DNA of 64,000 nt from Daldinia sp. FL1419. Its lineage: Eukaryota > Ascomycota > Sordariomycetes > Xylariales > Hypoxylaceae. The DNA lies in contig MU623404.1 of the NCBI GenBank assembly GCA_025201765.1, positions 124,001-188,000 of the forward strand. Reading direction: 5' to 3'. This document shows, piece after piece, positions 1 through 12,124 of the stretch (positions within the stretch are counted from its first letter, which is position 1; each line of letters starts with the position of its first letter). The position numbers were made by a program, and so were the translations under genes. The notes below the pieces were generated by a model. That model made no database searches, had not been told where the DNA came from, and saw nothing but the letters and a program-made list of their open reading frames with translations.

Positions 1-410
1 TTGGAATGGCCCTTACTGCCGTGCTCCTCTGCACCGATAGCAGTTGCGCTGTCCAACGTCTCGGCTTCCTCGCTGCCCAGCCTTACGACGTTGGCTGCGC
101 CCCCGCGTCCAACGTGGGTTGCGCCTTGGCTTGATCGTCGCTCAATACTAGAGATTGAACCATGTTAGTTTTCCGTCTAGTGACAGCTTCAATTACTGAT
201 ATAGACTTACGGCCCAACATCCTGGCGCGCCCGTGTCTCGATAGGGTCTTTATTGGGTGCCATGTTACCGGAGCCACCACGGCCCGTAGTAACGACGGGC
301 GTTTTCAGAGTCGGAGTCTCGAGGTCGGTCGGTTGTATTTTGGGGGATTTAGACGAATCAGCGATGTTGCCGGCGCCGCCTCGACCGGTCGAAGTCATTT
401 GTCCCGTCAT
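1..410 (-). CDS. GRGG-repeat protein (Par32/DUF3602-like), 3' part outside window
   Basis: Exon 1 is 211-410 (ATG at 408-410) and exon 2 runs from 147 off the left edge. The 63-bp intron 148-210 has a GTAAGT donor, a CTAAC branch site and a TAG acceptor. The spliced protein carries three copies of a glycine-rich motif: GRGGAGNI, GRGGSGNM and, after the intron, GRGGAANV. Such spaced GRGGxGN repeats are the hallmark of the fungal DUF3602 family, which includes yeast Par32, a phosphoprotein acting on ammonium transporters downstream of TORC1/Npr1. No other domain is visible and the chain looks disordered. The family assignment rests on the repeats alone; the cellular role here is inference. The terminal codons lie outside the window, so the length is unknown. 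Confidence 0.8.
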
Positions 411-1240
411 TTTCTAGTGGCGTCTATACGAAAAGTGCGAAAGCTTCAAGTGTGCGAGTCTCGTTATTGCTTTTGCCGTAGTGGTAGAGCAGAGAGTAAA
501 GAGTAACAGTAGAAAATCCACAAAGATTGTGTGTATATTAGTGGGAACAAAGAGGGCGTCAAACAATAAATGCCCAACTAGAGGCAGCTTAGGAATTGCG
601 CGATCTGGCTGGGCAACAAGATGATCGCCTCGGTATAATTTTGTGCGATTAAAACCTAAGACATAAAGTTTTTCTGACGATAATGTAGCTCTTCAAACAC
701 AGCACTATAAATTTATTATACCCTTAGCTCCCTTGTACCGAGCTATGCCATGCGCCGGTCGTACCTAACTTTTCGATCACAAGACTACTAAAAAAAATTT
801 CCCGCCTACACTAAAAATAAAGACCCTTACATACCTAACTCGAAAGGTACCACCGAGAACAAGGCGTAAGGAAAGACTACTCGACAAAAAAAAGGAAAAA
901 AAAGTTACATCACTCGCGCTGTCCGAACGCCATAGCAAAGTTTTCGCTAGGTCAGGTCTCCCCACCGCCATAAACCGGGCGGGACCCTTTCGAAGGTTAA
1001 CGAAATGGGGTAACTAAGACGTAATGGAAATGTCGGGTGATCCAGAAGCGCCTGCTACCTCGCAACTTCTGGCGTAGGTAGCTAGCACGCAGGGCACGCA
1101 GCTCCCTAAGACACCACCTACACTACATACATACATACGATACATACACTAGCAGTTGTAGTATTGTACCGACGCCATTGCCGTCTCACCCCAAGTCAAA
1201 TTCAACATTCGTCCTTGGCTTCTGTAATAGTCGGGATTTA
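411..1240. other. Intergenic spacer, probable promoter of the GRGG gene
   Basis: No gene can be supported. The part next to 410 is presumably the 5' flank of the GRGG-repeat gene. The open frames are short and of no recognised family. An ACAT microsatellite lies near 1120-1150. Confidence 0.5.
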
Positions 1241-1301
1241 TACGGTGCACCATTAGTGCAAAACCGACAAAACCCAAAACCCAAATGAAAAATCGTCCGA
1301 T
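1241..1301 (+). repeat. Left terminal inverted repeat of the MITE
   Basis: Begins TACGGTGCACCATTAGTGCA. It aligns without gaps to the right TIR, differing at positions 8, 9, 41 and 52. Confidence 0.9.
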
Positions 1302-1324
1302 TGGTCAGATTCCCTGCAGGGGTA

Positions 1325-1770
1325 CGCTATAATTATAGCGCAGAGGTGCGCTAGACCCTCTATAATTACAGCGAGTTCTAGTGATTAGTACGTTATATTT
1401 TAGTGGTTATTAAAAAGTCTCCGAGACCTCACTAAATCCGCTGCAATTATAGTATGTACGAGTATTAAGGCCGCTATAAATATAGGGCATTTTAGGGGCA
1501 ACAAAAATTTTGTAGGTACTTATTAAATGCGCTATAACTTAAGTAAATAATAGCATTAAGCCCCCTGTAATTATAGTGAGTTTAGTGAGAATATCCACTA
1601 TAAATATAGCACTTTCCAAAAAAAATATCCATAAAGTCAATTTAAGGTTAAATCCCAATCGACCAATTAACACTCTTATATTTTAATTGCTGTACTTATA
1701 GCGTATGGTCCACTAAAAAGCGCTGTAATTATAGGGGCCTTAGCGTACTAATGCGCTATAAATATAGCGC
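1325..1770. repeat. Array of about ten degenerate AT-centred palindromes inside the MITE
   Basis: Clear units are CGCTATAATTATAGCG at 1325-1340 and GCGCTATAAATATAGCGC at 1753-1770. Degenerate copies lie near 1358, 1439, 1471, 1529, 1563, 1596, 1690 and 1720. Each unit has an ATAAWTAT core flanked by GC-rich arms. The spacing is irregular (about 30-100 bp), so this is not a simple tandem repeat. Confidence 0.75.
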
Positions 1771-1779
1771 ATACTATAA

Positions 1780-1840
1780 ATCGGACGAATTTTCATTTGC
1801 GTTTTGGGTTTTGTCGGTTTTGCACTAATGGGCCACCGTA
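1780..1840 (-). repeat. Right terminal inverted repeat of the MITE
   Basis: Its reverse complement begins TACGGTGGCCCATTAGTGCA and matches the left TIR at 57 of 61 positions. Confidence 0.9.
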
Positions 1841-4023
1841 GATTTAGCACCGAAGCTACTTTTTCCACTACCTCGCGCGACGCCTTGCCCAACTCTAGGT
1901 ACCTACTTGTTCGGAATTGTTCAGAATAGGTACCTAACTAATTAACTAGTTTTTCTATAACAGACTTTTACCTACAACAGGTAGGTAACTTGGCTACGGC
2001 TGGTGGTGAGAAAGTCCCTTTATGCCGTTTCTTGCCGTTTTGTATTCAAGGCAGACCTAGCCCAGCCCAGCCCAGCCTTACCTATCAGACCAGATTCGGA
2101 TTCAGATCAGACCAAACGGGTTCCTCGCGAAACGAGGCTGGTCCAAACCGTCTACTAACAGCCTTAGCAAGATCCGATCTAATTATCCAATCCGCTAGCT
2201 CGGAATCTAAAGCGTTTCCGCCTTACCGGAGATACGGGCTCCCGTTTCCCCATACCTATCGAAATCAAGTTTTCTTCTTTCTTCCTTTCTTTGCGGCTGA
2301 GCTTATTAGACCAATCTGATACGATACGAGAGCAGGCTAGTTAATAGGTACCTAGGTTGTTTGTTGATTGGTCGTTTGGTCGTTTGGAGCAGCAACCCTA
2401 TCTACGTGCACTATCTCGCGAGGGTAGCATCAACCAACGTCGACGCACGATGATAAAACGGAACAATCTTATTAATTCAGACCTGGATATTAAGCACATA
2501 GTAGGCACCTATCGAAGAAACATGTAACTAATAAACATTAAACCTGTACCTACCTAGGTACCTACAATACATGTCAGGTCGGGTCAGGCCAGGTACATGC
2601 AGCTGTACACTCCCGATCCCAATCACAACCTATCCGGCGTCGCATCCTCCTCCATCTGCCCTGAACGTTGACCTTGACCGATATAGTAACGCACATACGG
2701 TACGATAGCAGTACGTCGATCAAACCTTGTCTATATAGATACATGTATATGCCCATATACTCTCCACCGGTAACCATCATCAGACGACTTTTTTTTTCCC
2801 CGTCCCTTCTGCATACCTCTCATGTATGTACACGACATGTACATGTATTCCGTCAAATGTTGGTCCCACGTCGGTTAGGTTACTGGCCGCATGTTTCAGT
2901 CTGAATCCAAAGAAGAAGAAGAAGAAGAAGAAAAGGCGGGATATTTCCTTCTTCTTTTTTTCTCCTCGGTCTCAGCTTCATCTCATCGAACGTTTAAACC
3001 AATGGAACCCAAAAAGTTAAAAAGCGGTTCGGTGGCGTATACATGCATACATGCAATGCTTACCTAGGAGGTAGATACATAGGTAGTATATAAAAATGTA
3101 ACAAAAATGTACCCTTCCTTTTAGGCGCACCTGTCATGCCATGTCATCCCGTCATCCCAAGAATTTGTTTTTTAAAAGATAAAGTTACACCACATTTCTG
3201 TAGCATACCAAATTGCCGGGGCTGTCAATATATCCACGCAGCATCCTACGCGACCTCATTGGACATGTCCTACATGTGAAAATTACTAGGCGGCCTTTAG
3301 CATACTCATCAGACTTATCGAACCAGATGTGAATGAGAATCCCACCTTCAACTTAGACACATCTAATAGACACATCTAATAAATTAGTCGGCGATAACGA
3401 GCCTCATCAGTCCATAGTCAATACTAATTCGGCATACCTTCGCTATCGTCTAGCAAGTCACAAATGACAAGAGGGAACCAAAATAAGCGGCGTATTCGCC
3501 AGTAGTTGCGTTGGAAAGCTAACCGCGAATCCCCAAAGCAACCCAATGACGCACATACGTTAACTACCTATCTTTCTAATTCATCGCTTTCATATCTGAC
3601 CTTGTGCTATGGCGGGTATATTGCAGAACCAAACCATCGGTTTGCAACCGTAAAAACGTAAAAATAAAATAAAATAGTAAAACCTAATCAACCGTATGCA
3701 ATCATATGCTAAGGCCGAGCTGCCTGATTTTTAAATCTTGCCCCCTTTAAGTCGCCTGATCTCGTCTTTTGCTGGCATCAACATGGGTCTTTCTCTCTAT
3801 TTCTGCACTTTGTAAAAATCCAAAATTCTTTCCCGCCACATACCTGTTTTGTTAAGTGAGGTATGATCGCACGTGCCGCGATGAGCACGTCGTGGCGAGC
3901 TAAGGTTTGTTTCTGTTCTGAGCTTGATGTCATCGGGCATGACATATCCGTTTTTACTATCCAACGGAACCGATATCATCTGTACCCGAAAAAAAAGAAA
4001 AGATTGAAAGTGATGATTCTATC
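1841..4023. other. Intergenic spacer downstream of velB
   Basis: No gene can be supported. It holds an (AAG)n tract at 2909-2934, scattered TACCTAGGTA-type palindromes (near 1917, 1930, 2347, 2553, 3062) and a TACATG-rich stretch around 2570-2850. Short frames here are of low complexity and show no family motif. Confidence 0.5.
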
Positions 4024-5660
4024 TTAGTTATCATCGTCGTCATCTGATCCTCGGCCTTTGCTTCCCTTCCCATCCTGGCCGTCCTTTCTGATGGGGATCT
4101 TGACACCCTGAACGGCGAAGCATTTGCTAAGAGCGGTGCTTTCGCAGACACCCGGGAATTTCTTTGCCGAATATACTTGGAACTTCTCGCTAAATACCTG
4201 CGCAAGGACTGGAGCCCTGCCTCTATTTAAGAGTTCGGCATCGCTGCCGCCATTAGTTATCGCATCTGGTCGTCGTAGATTGATGAATGAAAACCGTAAT
4301 CTGCGCGTCTCATGTAAGCATGTGGTGTGTAGCTTACGCTTGGCAAAACTTACCTAAACCACCCTTCCGTCCGGACACTTAAATCCTGTAAAATAAACCA
4401 AATACCGATCTTATCCGTAGGGTCGGTGAGACGTGAAGCGCTCGCAGCGAGGCTCCCGATAAGATTTCTCGTATACATGCCGTTTGGCGATTGGGGTCCC
4501 ATCAGACGGTTGTGCGTCATCTGGTGTCCCGACATATCCTGGGAAAACCGGGGTCCGAACATTGACTGCGAGGGCAATTGAGGCACGCCCGGTACCATGT
4601 CACTTCGGTAGCCGCCACCAGGATAGCCATACGTTTGTTGCGGGGGATAGCCGTATCCTAGACAATGTGTAAGACATGGGGAGATCAGGTGAGTACAAAC
4701 GGGGTCTCTTCCTACCTTGGCCATACGGGTCCGGCTGATAAGGAGGCATTGTGTGAGGGTAAGCTGGGCTAGGCTGTTGTGCGTATTCGCGATTCGATGG
4801 CACAATGGACTGGTATCCGTAGCCTCCCGCTTGACTTCCCTCAATCACCTCTCGGAAAGACGAAGCTTGCGTGGACGAAATAGAAGGTGACTGCTGAGAG
4901 TGCTTAACAAGGTTAACCTCCTTGTCTCCGTTTTCGGACCAAAGATCCACGTGTAACACATAATGTTGATGTTCAACCTCGCTGGCTCAAGGTTAGTTTT
5001 CATCTAAAGAGTGACAAGGTTGCGCTCCACACACTTGCAATCTACTTCTTTGCCCGTAGTTTTATCCATCACTACCAATCTGATACAGGGCGGGGGAGTA
5101 ATAGGCCGTCGGTCCTAATTGATATTAGCGTCCAATCGGCACAGACAAACGGTGAAGGTAAAAGCGCGCCCACCTTGTCACCAAAACCGCACATTCTCGC
5201 TCTAAGAGGTTGTTGGACGACCTCAAGTCTACACATTGTTTCTTATTAGTCCCCAGAGCATCAAAATTAACAAGCCCCAGAGGCAATTATCAAAAGTTGA
5301 TTTTTACCTATATTTCCTAGTGGCATCTGTACCCTCAATTGGCTGGGGAGCTGGCTTGTCTTTTTCCTCAGGTCCAGGCTTAGAGGAAAGAGGATTAGGG
5401 CCGGAGCTCGTGACGCCGTTTTCTGTCGTACCGAGTTCACCAGCACGATCTCTAGGACCAGGCATGTTGGGCGGGGCCATATTCGTTCGCGGCGGAGGCA
5501 TGTTTGCACGGTGAGGGTTGGTTATAGGATCTTGCTGATAATTAAAAGACATTGGGGGAGGAAGTTGGGCGTAGCCCGGGTGGTGCGCGGAAGGACCTGA
5601 CATCTCGGGCGCATAGGCTTGCGAGTGGTGAACAGGCGGAGCCGGGTATCCTGAACTCAT
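4024..5660 (-). CDS. velB: Velvet-family developmental regulator VelB
   Basis: Six exons: 5308-5660, 5174-5228, 5035-5114, 4716-4981, 4354-4657 and 4024-4300, giving 444 aa; all introns are 53-79 bp. VelB proteins work in the nucleus with VeA/LaeA and VosA to control sporulation and secondary metabolism. After a Pro/Met-rich N-terminus of about 117 residues the velvet domain starts with LEVVQQPLRARMCGFGDK, followed by DRRPITPPPCIRLVV and VLHVDLWSENG. It is then interrupted by an insertion of about 115 residues rich in Pro, Gln, Gly and Tyr (roughly aa 200-314), as is usual for VelB. The domain resumes with NLIGSLAAS, KIGIWFILQDLSVRTEG and the C-terminal KFPGVCESTALSKCF...GVKIPIRKDG. The ATG at 5658-5660 was chosen because the upstream residues look like leader sequence. 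The insertion and the C-terminal block separate VelB from VosA, VelC and VeA. Confidence 0.93.
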
Positions 5661-7799
5661 GTTGTCCCAATCTCTTGCTCCCCCCTTAGCTACTACACAA
5701 ATTATACTCGAATTCTGCACGCGACGCTCTCTGTTTGTCGATTTCGGTAGTAGTCTTACGCCTATGAAACTTGGGACGTAAGGTCTGCAATATTTATATG
5801 GTGGTGAGATACAAGAAGGGTTTGGTTGAAGCAGTCGGTTAGGGTCGAGGTGGAATAGCAGGAATGGTAGACTTAGTAGACTTAAACGTGGAATTATGCC
5901 GTGCTCGAAAAAAAAAACGTATAGGCAGGACAGGCAGGACGGTGTGGAGTGTCTTGTCCTCTAATAAGGACGTGAGCACTATATAGGTAAATGTACAAGG
6001 AGCAGCGGTAAAGATGCTAAGCTTGCTTAGGTTCATGCGATCAAGGGTATCTCGGCGGTGGACCTGGCGGGTAACCCACAGTCTTAGTTTACCTTTCCAA
6101 TGGAACCAGACGAGACCTTCGCGGGGCGAGAAAGTTATGTAGATCGGACGGTTTATGCTGTCAAAGTTTGTTTACTATGCGGTAGAAATAAGGTGGGATG
6201 ATTTTGTTTAAAATTATTTTTGGCCGTCGAACATGGGGAAACGTGGTTGGAGAAAATAAAATAAAATAAGATAAAATAAAATAAAACTACCTATGTAAGA
6301 CAGTCCCGCCCAAGCTCTTAAGGGACACCTGCTGTGATCAACTGGGGGGATAGGAAAGAGGCGCAAACCTTATTAAAGTAGAAGCGCCACCAGCCGATTG
6401 GAGAGGCAAGGGTCTAACAAAAGTACACCTGTATCCGTACAATTCATATTACAGTGTCCAGGTGTAATTCATGTGCAGCTTCGTAGTGTAGCTTTGTAGC
6501 TCGTCCCTGCCTGTCCAGCCTTTTTGGGGGGGGGGGTGGTGGGGAGAGAAGTTGTAGTGGGGGCGGGCAACCGTGGACCGTGGGAGGACGTTAAGATCTA
6601 AGCAGACTAGTATATCAAGCGTATAATGGGTAAAATGTATCGTGACTACCTACATTTGTACCTACTACGCAGTTTTACATGGGAAAGCTTTGCTGGCAAG
6701 TACATCCACTTTAGGAGGGAGTACTTGGGACAGATGCATACCTCATGTAATATCCTTCTTTCTCTTTGACACTGTGATACCTATAAGGGACTAGCGAGCA
6801 ATGGCGGCAGGGCGGCTAACCCATGCTAATGTGCTACAACCTAGCGACCCCAGGAGGGTATGCATCGGAATTTTTGAACGGTCAAGACAAGGAACAAGGG
6901 TAGGCCCAGCTTAAACATTTTCAAGTGTACCTCCATACCTCCATAGCACCTATCATTTACTACTACTATAATTTGCACGGGTTGAGCTTGTAAAAATCCA
7001 TGTACGAAAGTAGGTCTAGATGGCTTTGGAATCGTGACACCGGATAGGCGTTACTACGCGAACAGTTTGAGGCTAAGTTTAAAATATAAAGTACGAAATT
7101 CATATAGTTAGTTAGTAGATGGTAACTACAAGATGGACAAGCATTGCCATGTAAATAATATGGAACTACCTACATTTACCTATAATAGTAGAGAAAATAG
7201 TATAAGTGCCGAGGGCGCGGCAAGAGGAAAGGCTTCTGCGGGGTGATTGGATGCCGTATATTCGGGGCTGATGATGTAGTTGGGGGATATATGTCTGTTC
7301 CTTCTTTCACTAGTGTCTCTTATCTCTCTTGTCTCTCTTTCCTTCTCTTATTCAACCAGGTACCTGAACTACATTAAGGTACTCAGGTAGTTAGGTACCT
7401 CCTAACTATTTAATAATAAATCTCCTGGTTTGATTCTGACGCGAACCCGAGTAATATAGACAATCGTACCAGCTGTGCGTCTTCGCCCCGCCGGCATGGA
7501 ACAAGTGACGACTGATCGAACGACAGCTAAGTAAACATGACTCGTGGCTGCAGATGATGTGCGTAAACATTTAAAGCCCGCATTGTGCCAATGATATTTC
7601 AAGAAATATTGACAGGTTGACACAAGTTAAACCTTACTCCCTTAACAATGGTGTTTCTAGCATTGCTCTCTAAGCGCTGACTTATATCAAAGCATGAAGG
7701 TATCATGTATTATTGTATACGCTTGGCGGTCTGGCTCTGCGTTATAACAAGATCCGCCTTTTCTTAATTCATAGGAAAGAATTCTTTATTAGGTATAGA

Positions 7800-7925
7800 C
7801 TAGGTTTCTGTACCTAGGTAGGTAAGTAATAAATAGGTACCTAGGTACCTAGGTATGTAGGTGGGTATGTAGGTAGGTATGTAGGTAGATATATATGTAG
7901 AGGTAGGTATATACGTCAGGTAATA
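7800..7925. repeat. Degenerate TAGGTA/CCTAGG repeat tract
   Basis: A run of overlapping TAGGTACC, TACCTAGGTA and TATGTAGGTAGG units. It is the densest occurrence of a motif that recurs in spacers throughout the window. Confidence 0.7.
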
Positions 7926-9240
7926 TATCCTTGAATGCGTGTCTTCGATGGTTCACTTACTTATACTGGACGGTAGAGCTGCGGTAGAGCTGCAAGATGT
8001 AGCGGGTCTATTTGGGAATCGTAGAAGACTACTGGGCTGTTATGGGGGTTCTAAATAATTCGATCATTGGACTACATATTGCTTAGGTAGGTATGCTTAG
8101 ATGTCTTTATCTTTATATTATATATCATAGATTGGGCGCCAACCCAACTTCAACCACTCGAGCGCCTGAGAGAATTAAGGATAGACTTTCCTTTCCAGCT
8201 TTCCTTTACATTGTGTCAAACGCATACGACGGGACCATTCCAGATGGTCATTTAATAAAAGAATACATCGCATGACTACAACTACATCGTAACTAAATAA
8301 AATGACTGCTCACTTTTGTCTTATTATTTATTGCTCCCCCGCAGCTCGAGAGAAGAAATGAATGAAAGAAGAAAGAGAGAGAGATAACTCGTACGATGGA
8401 GTTCGAGTCTACATGTTCGACTAATAAGAAAATACCCGACGGCCCAGACTTCTTCGATAATATACGTGAGAACCGCTACCTACCTTGGAGGTAAAGAAAT
8501 CTACATCAATTCAAAGCCCTTGGCTATAGATATGCAAGGACCAGGGCCGCGGAGTAAATACCGTGACGCTACGTTGCATTTACATACCTCTATGTATCAA
8601 GATTTCGGTTCTTCTCTTTAATTCTAGTTACATGGTACCTACTATGTATTAGCATTTCGTCGTTCAGTCAGTCCATAACCCATGTCTCTTTTTTCTCATC
8701 CTTACCTCTACATAGACTCGATTCGGCTTACCAGATCGATCCATGCCTACTAGTGTAGGAGTTGCTTATGCGGCCTGGGTTACCCAGAGAGCCTAGGTAT
8801 CCGAGTATATTAATAATAATAGTAGTTGGCAAAAAAAAAAGGAACCAAATAAGAGAACAAAAGGCTTCTCTCCCTTGGTTCGCCTGAACCCCGCATGCAT
8901 AAGTACATATCATGCAGTGTGCCATCATACGCGGGTTCTCACCCTTCTCCCCCCCCCTCTCCTCTTTTTCTTTCGACGCATCAATATCTTGTCGTCGGCG
9001 TTAATGATATCGGCTTATTGTTATTGGCAGCACCAACTACCCTCGAGGCTGCCCGACCTTTTGGAACCCTAACAGAGCTCGTTGACGTGAGAAGAACCTG
9101 GGGGCTGGATCACCCTCCTCCTTTCGAATCTCGCGGATACTCAAGGGTTTATTCCATACTTTTCGAGCACGGGGCTCCAGATCGTCTCCCCGAGTGATCC
9201 ATGATGATCCTTAACGACCCCTAGTGATCCCCTTGTCAAG

Positions 9241-9295
9241 TCCCTAGACATCCCCAAGCATCCCCAAGCATCCCCAAGCATCCTTAAGCATCCCA
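9241..9295 (+). repeat. 10-bp tandem repeat, about 5 copies
   Basis: The unit is TCCCCAAGCA. Three perfect copies at 9251-9280 are flanked by a degenerate copy on each side. Confidence 0.85.
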
Positions 9296-10755
9296 CCGTT
9301 GCGTCCATGTCACCATGCTATCTCGGGCCTTGTCTGCCGAGTACCACATTCCGGGGTTCTGTCGTCTGTCAGTTTTTTGTTTTCGGTTCTGCTCGTTTTC
9401 TCGTTTCTCGCTTCTTTGTAAACCGACTCCCTCGAGCCTTTTCGATGGATAACATCTTTTGTCACCGTCACCGTCGCCGTCACCGTCACCTGGCTGCGCA
9501 AGCCATTATCACATGCCGGTCAAGGCAGAAAGAATACATATTCCTACGTACTAACTTACACCGGACCTCGAACATGACATGTATATGCCACTTATAATTT
9601 GTACACATATACTAGGTACCTACACTCATCATGCTCGTACCTACATACGGTACCTACATTCCTACACGACTACGCTGCCTTAATTTGCTTCACCTACCTT
9701 TCCCCAAGGGTTACTTTCTTCGACTGTAGCATCGCATTGCATCCCGAACCAGCCCCGAACGTCTTGAGGTCACGATCCGTGATTGGCAAACGGGTGGAGA
9801 TCAGGCCCCAAGAAAATACTCTGCTGTCGAAATTTCGAACCCACCTTAACGATTTGATCGGCTTCGTCTTTGTCTTATTAGTTATTTTTTCCTTATTTTT
9901 ACTTTCCCTCGTCCTACTCCACTATTTCCCGCCTTGTCCCATAACGACGGGGTCTCTATGCGCCCCAAGCTCGCACCGCGTTGTTGTTTTTTTTTCTACG
10001 CCCTCCTTTAGCGTCCAACGCTCTCGTCCCCTACCAACTGATCGAATAGGACTGAAGGATTCCCTTAGCTGGCAGACGGCCCGGGGTCTAGTTTCTCTCT
10101 ACAGCGCACTATGTAGGCACCGAGAGGCTCCACGGCGGCCAGCCATGACAGCTAGCTTTCGGCACCTGCTAGTGCGCATCTGTCTTACCCTACCGGCCTA
10201 CCTTGTGTACCTTGTCTCATTCTCGTTGGTAAAATGTACTCGGAAAACCCTTCGTTTCTCGTTGCTGTCGTCGACGAGATTCGTCATAACTACCTATATA
10301 AACCATGTGAGGTAAGATCGACTTAAATTGCTTAAAACCACAGGTATATACGCGCTCCCGTTTATCTGGTTCCGACGTTGCTGTCAGTCCGCGGAGATCC
10401 GTCGTTCACGAGTCAGGTATGAACCCAAGGTGCTATCGCGGCTGACTTTTGGGTTACCCTTCGGTGCCAAGCGCTGTACTGTAATGATCGACTGCCCATA
10501 AAGATGGTCGGCCGTGCCGTGCCGTTGGATTTGAACCTTGAGGGTTAGGCATGGTTCAAGTAGGTATATACCTAGGTAGGTATATATGATCTATAATATT
10601 CTTCGAGTCTAAAAAGTCTTGACTTTCTGTAACTACTACCCTCTTCTTTATTTGTCTATCTGCATGCGTATAGGATATACTACTACCTAACCTTAGGTAG
10701 GTAGGTATTCGTATACGCAGATACGCAAAACTGCAACATTTTGTGCGAATGTAAG

Positions 10756-10826
10756 TATCCATATCCCATCCCAATCCCCATCCCCATCCCCATTTCCATC
10801 CCCATCTCCATATCCGTATCCATATG
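10756..10826 (+). repeat. CCCCAT-type hexanucleotide microsatellite
   Basis: Imperfect (CATCCC)n with ATATCC variants. It forms one strand of the pyrimidine-rich block. Confidence 0.8.
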
Positions 10827-12084
10827 CAAGCGGGAGGGTTACCTCCTACGTGGGAATTCGATTTGCTAGTTATGCCCTTTGCTCTTTTTCCCTTATTTTT
10901 ATTTTTATTTGTTTATTTTTATTTTCTTTCTCGTTATCATTCGTATCCTACCCATCCCCTGCTTCCCCCCCCCCCCCCCCCTCCTCCTCCAACCCCCATC
11001 TCGCCCAAAGAAGCAAAAAGCGCTTACCGCTCGTCTATTCCAAATGCCTGGTTCTCTGTTACACCGGTAGGGCCGAAGCGAACTAGTCGCTGGTGGGCAC
11101 AAAAACGAAACGGTCCAACAATCACATACCGAACCCAATTGCGGTAATCCATCGCGACCCCCAGCTCCAACAACAACAACCGGCACACGCACACTTTAGA
11201 TCCCTTTCGAGGTCCTATCCCCCTACCTAGGTATATAATATCTAACTAGTCCTAAAGAGCCCATTGTCCTTACCATTTACCCCCTCCCTCTCCCGCTTGT
11301 CTACATCGAGCAAAGGGATGGGAATGCGATCGACCATCTCGCGCTCTCACCTTACCTGACGCCGATTAAACCGAGGACCAAGCACATAACTTATTAACCT
11401 ACCTTGGGTACCTACATATGTAAGTTATGAATAGGTCAAAATTGCCAACGCATAACCCCTAGAACAAGGAAACATGCCCGCCACCCGCAAACGCATCTCC
11501 AGCGTATGCTAGCCTATAACTATAGATATTAGACCCGTGCTAGAACTGTCCTGCTGGCCTTTAGTCTAGACTTACACGGGGACTGATCCGTCTGCAAGGG
11601 GAGCTTTCGCGCCTTGGCATCCATCAGAGGTCCTAATCCTCGAAGCTGCTCTGGCCCCTACTCCCTACTCTACGTACTCCCCCTCTGGACCTACTTGAGC
11701 TACGGAGTCGTCCACGCAGCAGTGGCAGCACAACAGCACAGAACAAAAAAAAAAGAAAGAAAAAAGAAAAAAAGTGTCGCATCCCGACAAATCGCGGCTA
11801 GGACCCGGACTTCCCATCTCACACTTTCCCATCTGCGTACGTATACGTACTTACGCACGTACCCAAGCCGTGGTATGTGTGCATGTATGTCTGGTCTGCC
11901 TGTACAAGGCCTACATGTAGATACGTAGTAAGGCGAAGGCAAGGTGGGCTCGGCAATCTGAGCTGTAACAATCCTGACCAAGCTTCCGCCGCGCCCGCGG
12001 TCGATCTTATAGTTGAGGACCACGCAGCAAGGCTGACGCATAGTAGAACCCGGCAACGTATATTGTACATTTCAAGTAGTTATT

Positions 12085-12124
12085 ACATACATACATACAT
12101 ACATACCTACCTACCTACCTACCT
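12085..12124 (+). repeat. Compound tetranucleotide microsatellite (ACAT)n(ACCT)n
   Basis: About five ACAT units pass directly into about five ACCT units, consistent with a single-base change that spread by slippage. Confidence 0.85.

Larger units (their letters stand above)
1241..1840. mobile_element. Non-autonomous DNA transposon (MITE) with 61-bp terminal inverted repeats
   Basis: The first 61 bases (1241-1301) match the reverse complement of the last 61 (1780-1840) with only four mismatches. Both ends finish in TA, so a TA target duplication is possible, as in Tc1/mariner/pogo elements, with TIRs that would then begin CGGTG. The 478-bp interior has no coding frame. It holds about ten degenerate copies of a short palindrome resembling GCGCTATAAWTATAGCGC. 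The size, paired TIRs and lack of a transposase make this a MITE or internally deleted element. The superfamily is an inference from the TA ends only, and I do not recognise the family. Confidence 0.85.

Noticed and set aside
2826..3020. Lys-rich plus-strand frame
   Set aside because: It is the translation of an (AAG)n microsatellite and its flanks.
9599..10315. 238-codon plus-strand open frame
   Set aside because: It lies in the pyrimidine-rich block, where stop codons are rare on this strand. The composition is Ser/Leu/Arg/Thr-rich, and no motif or splice pattern supports a gene.
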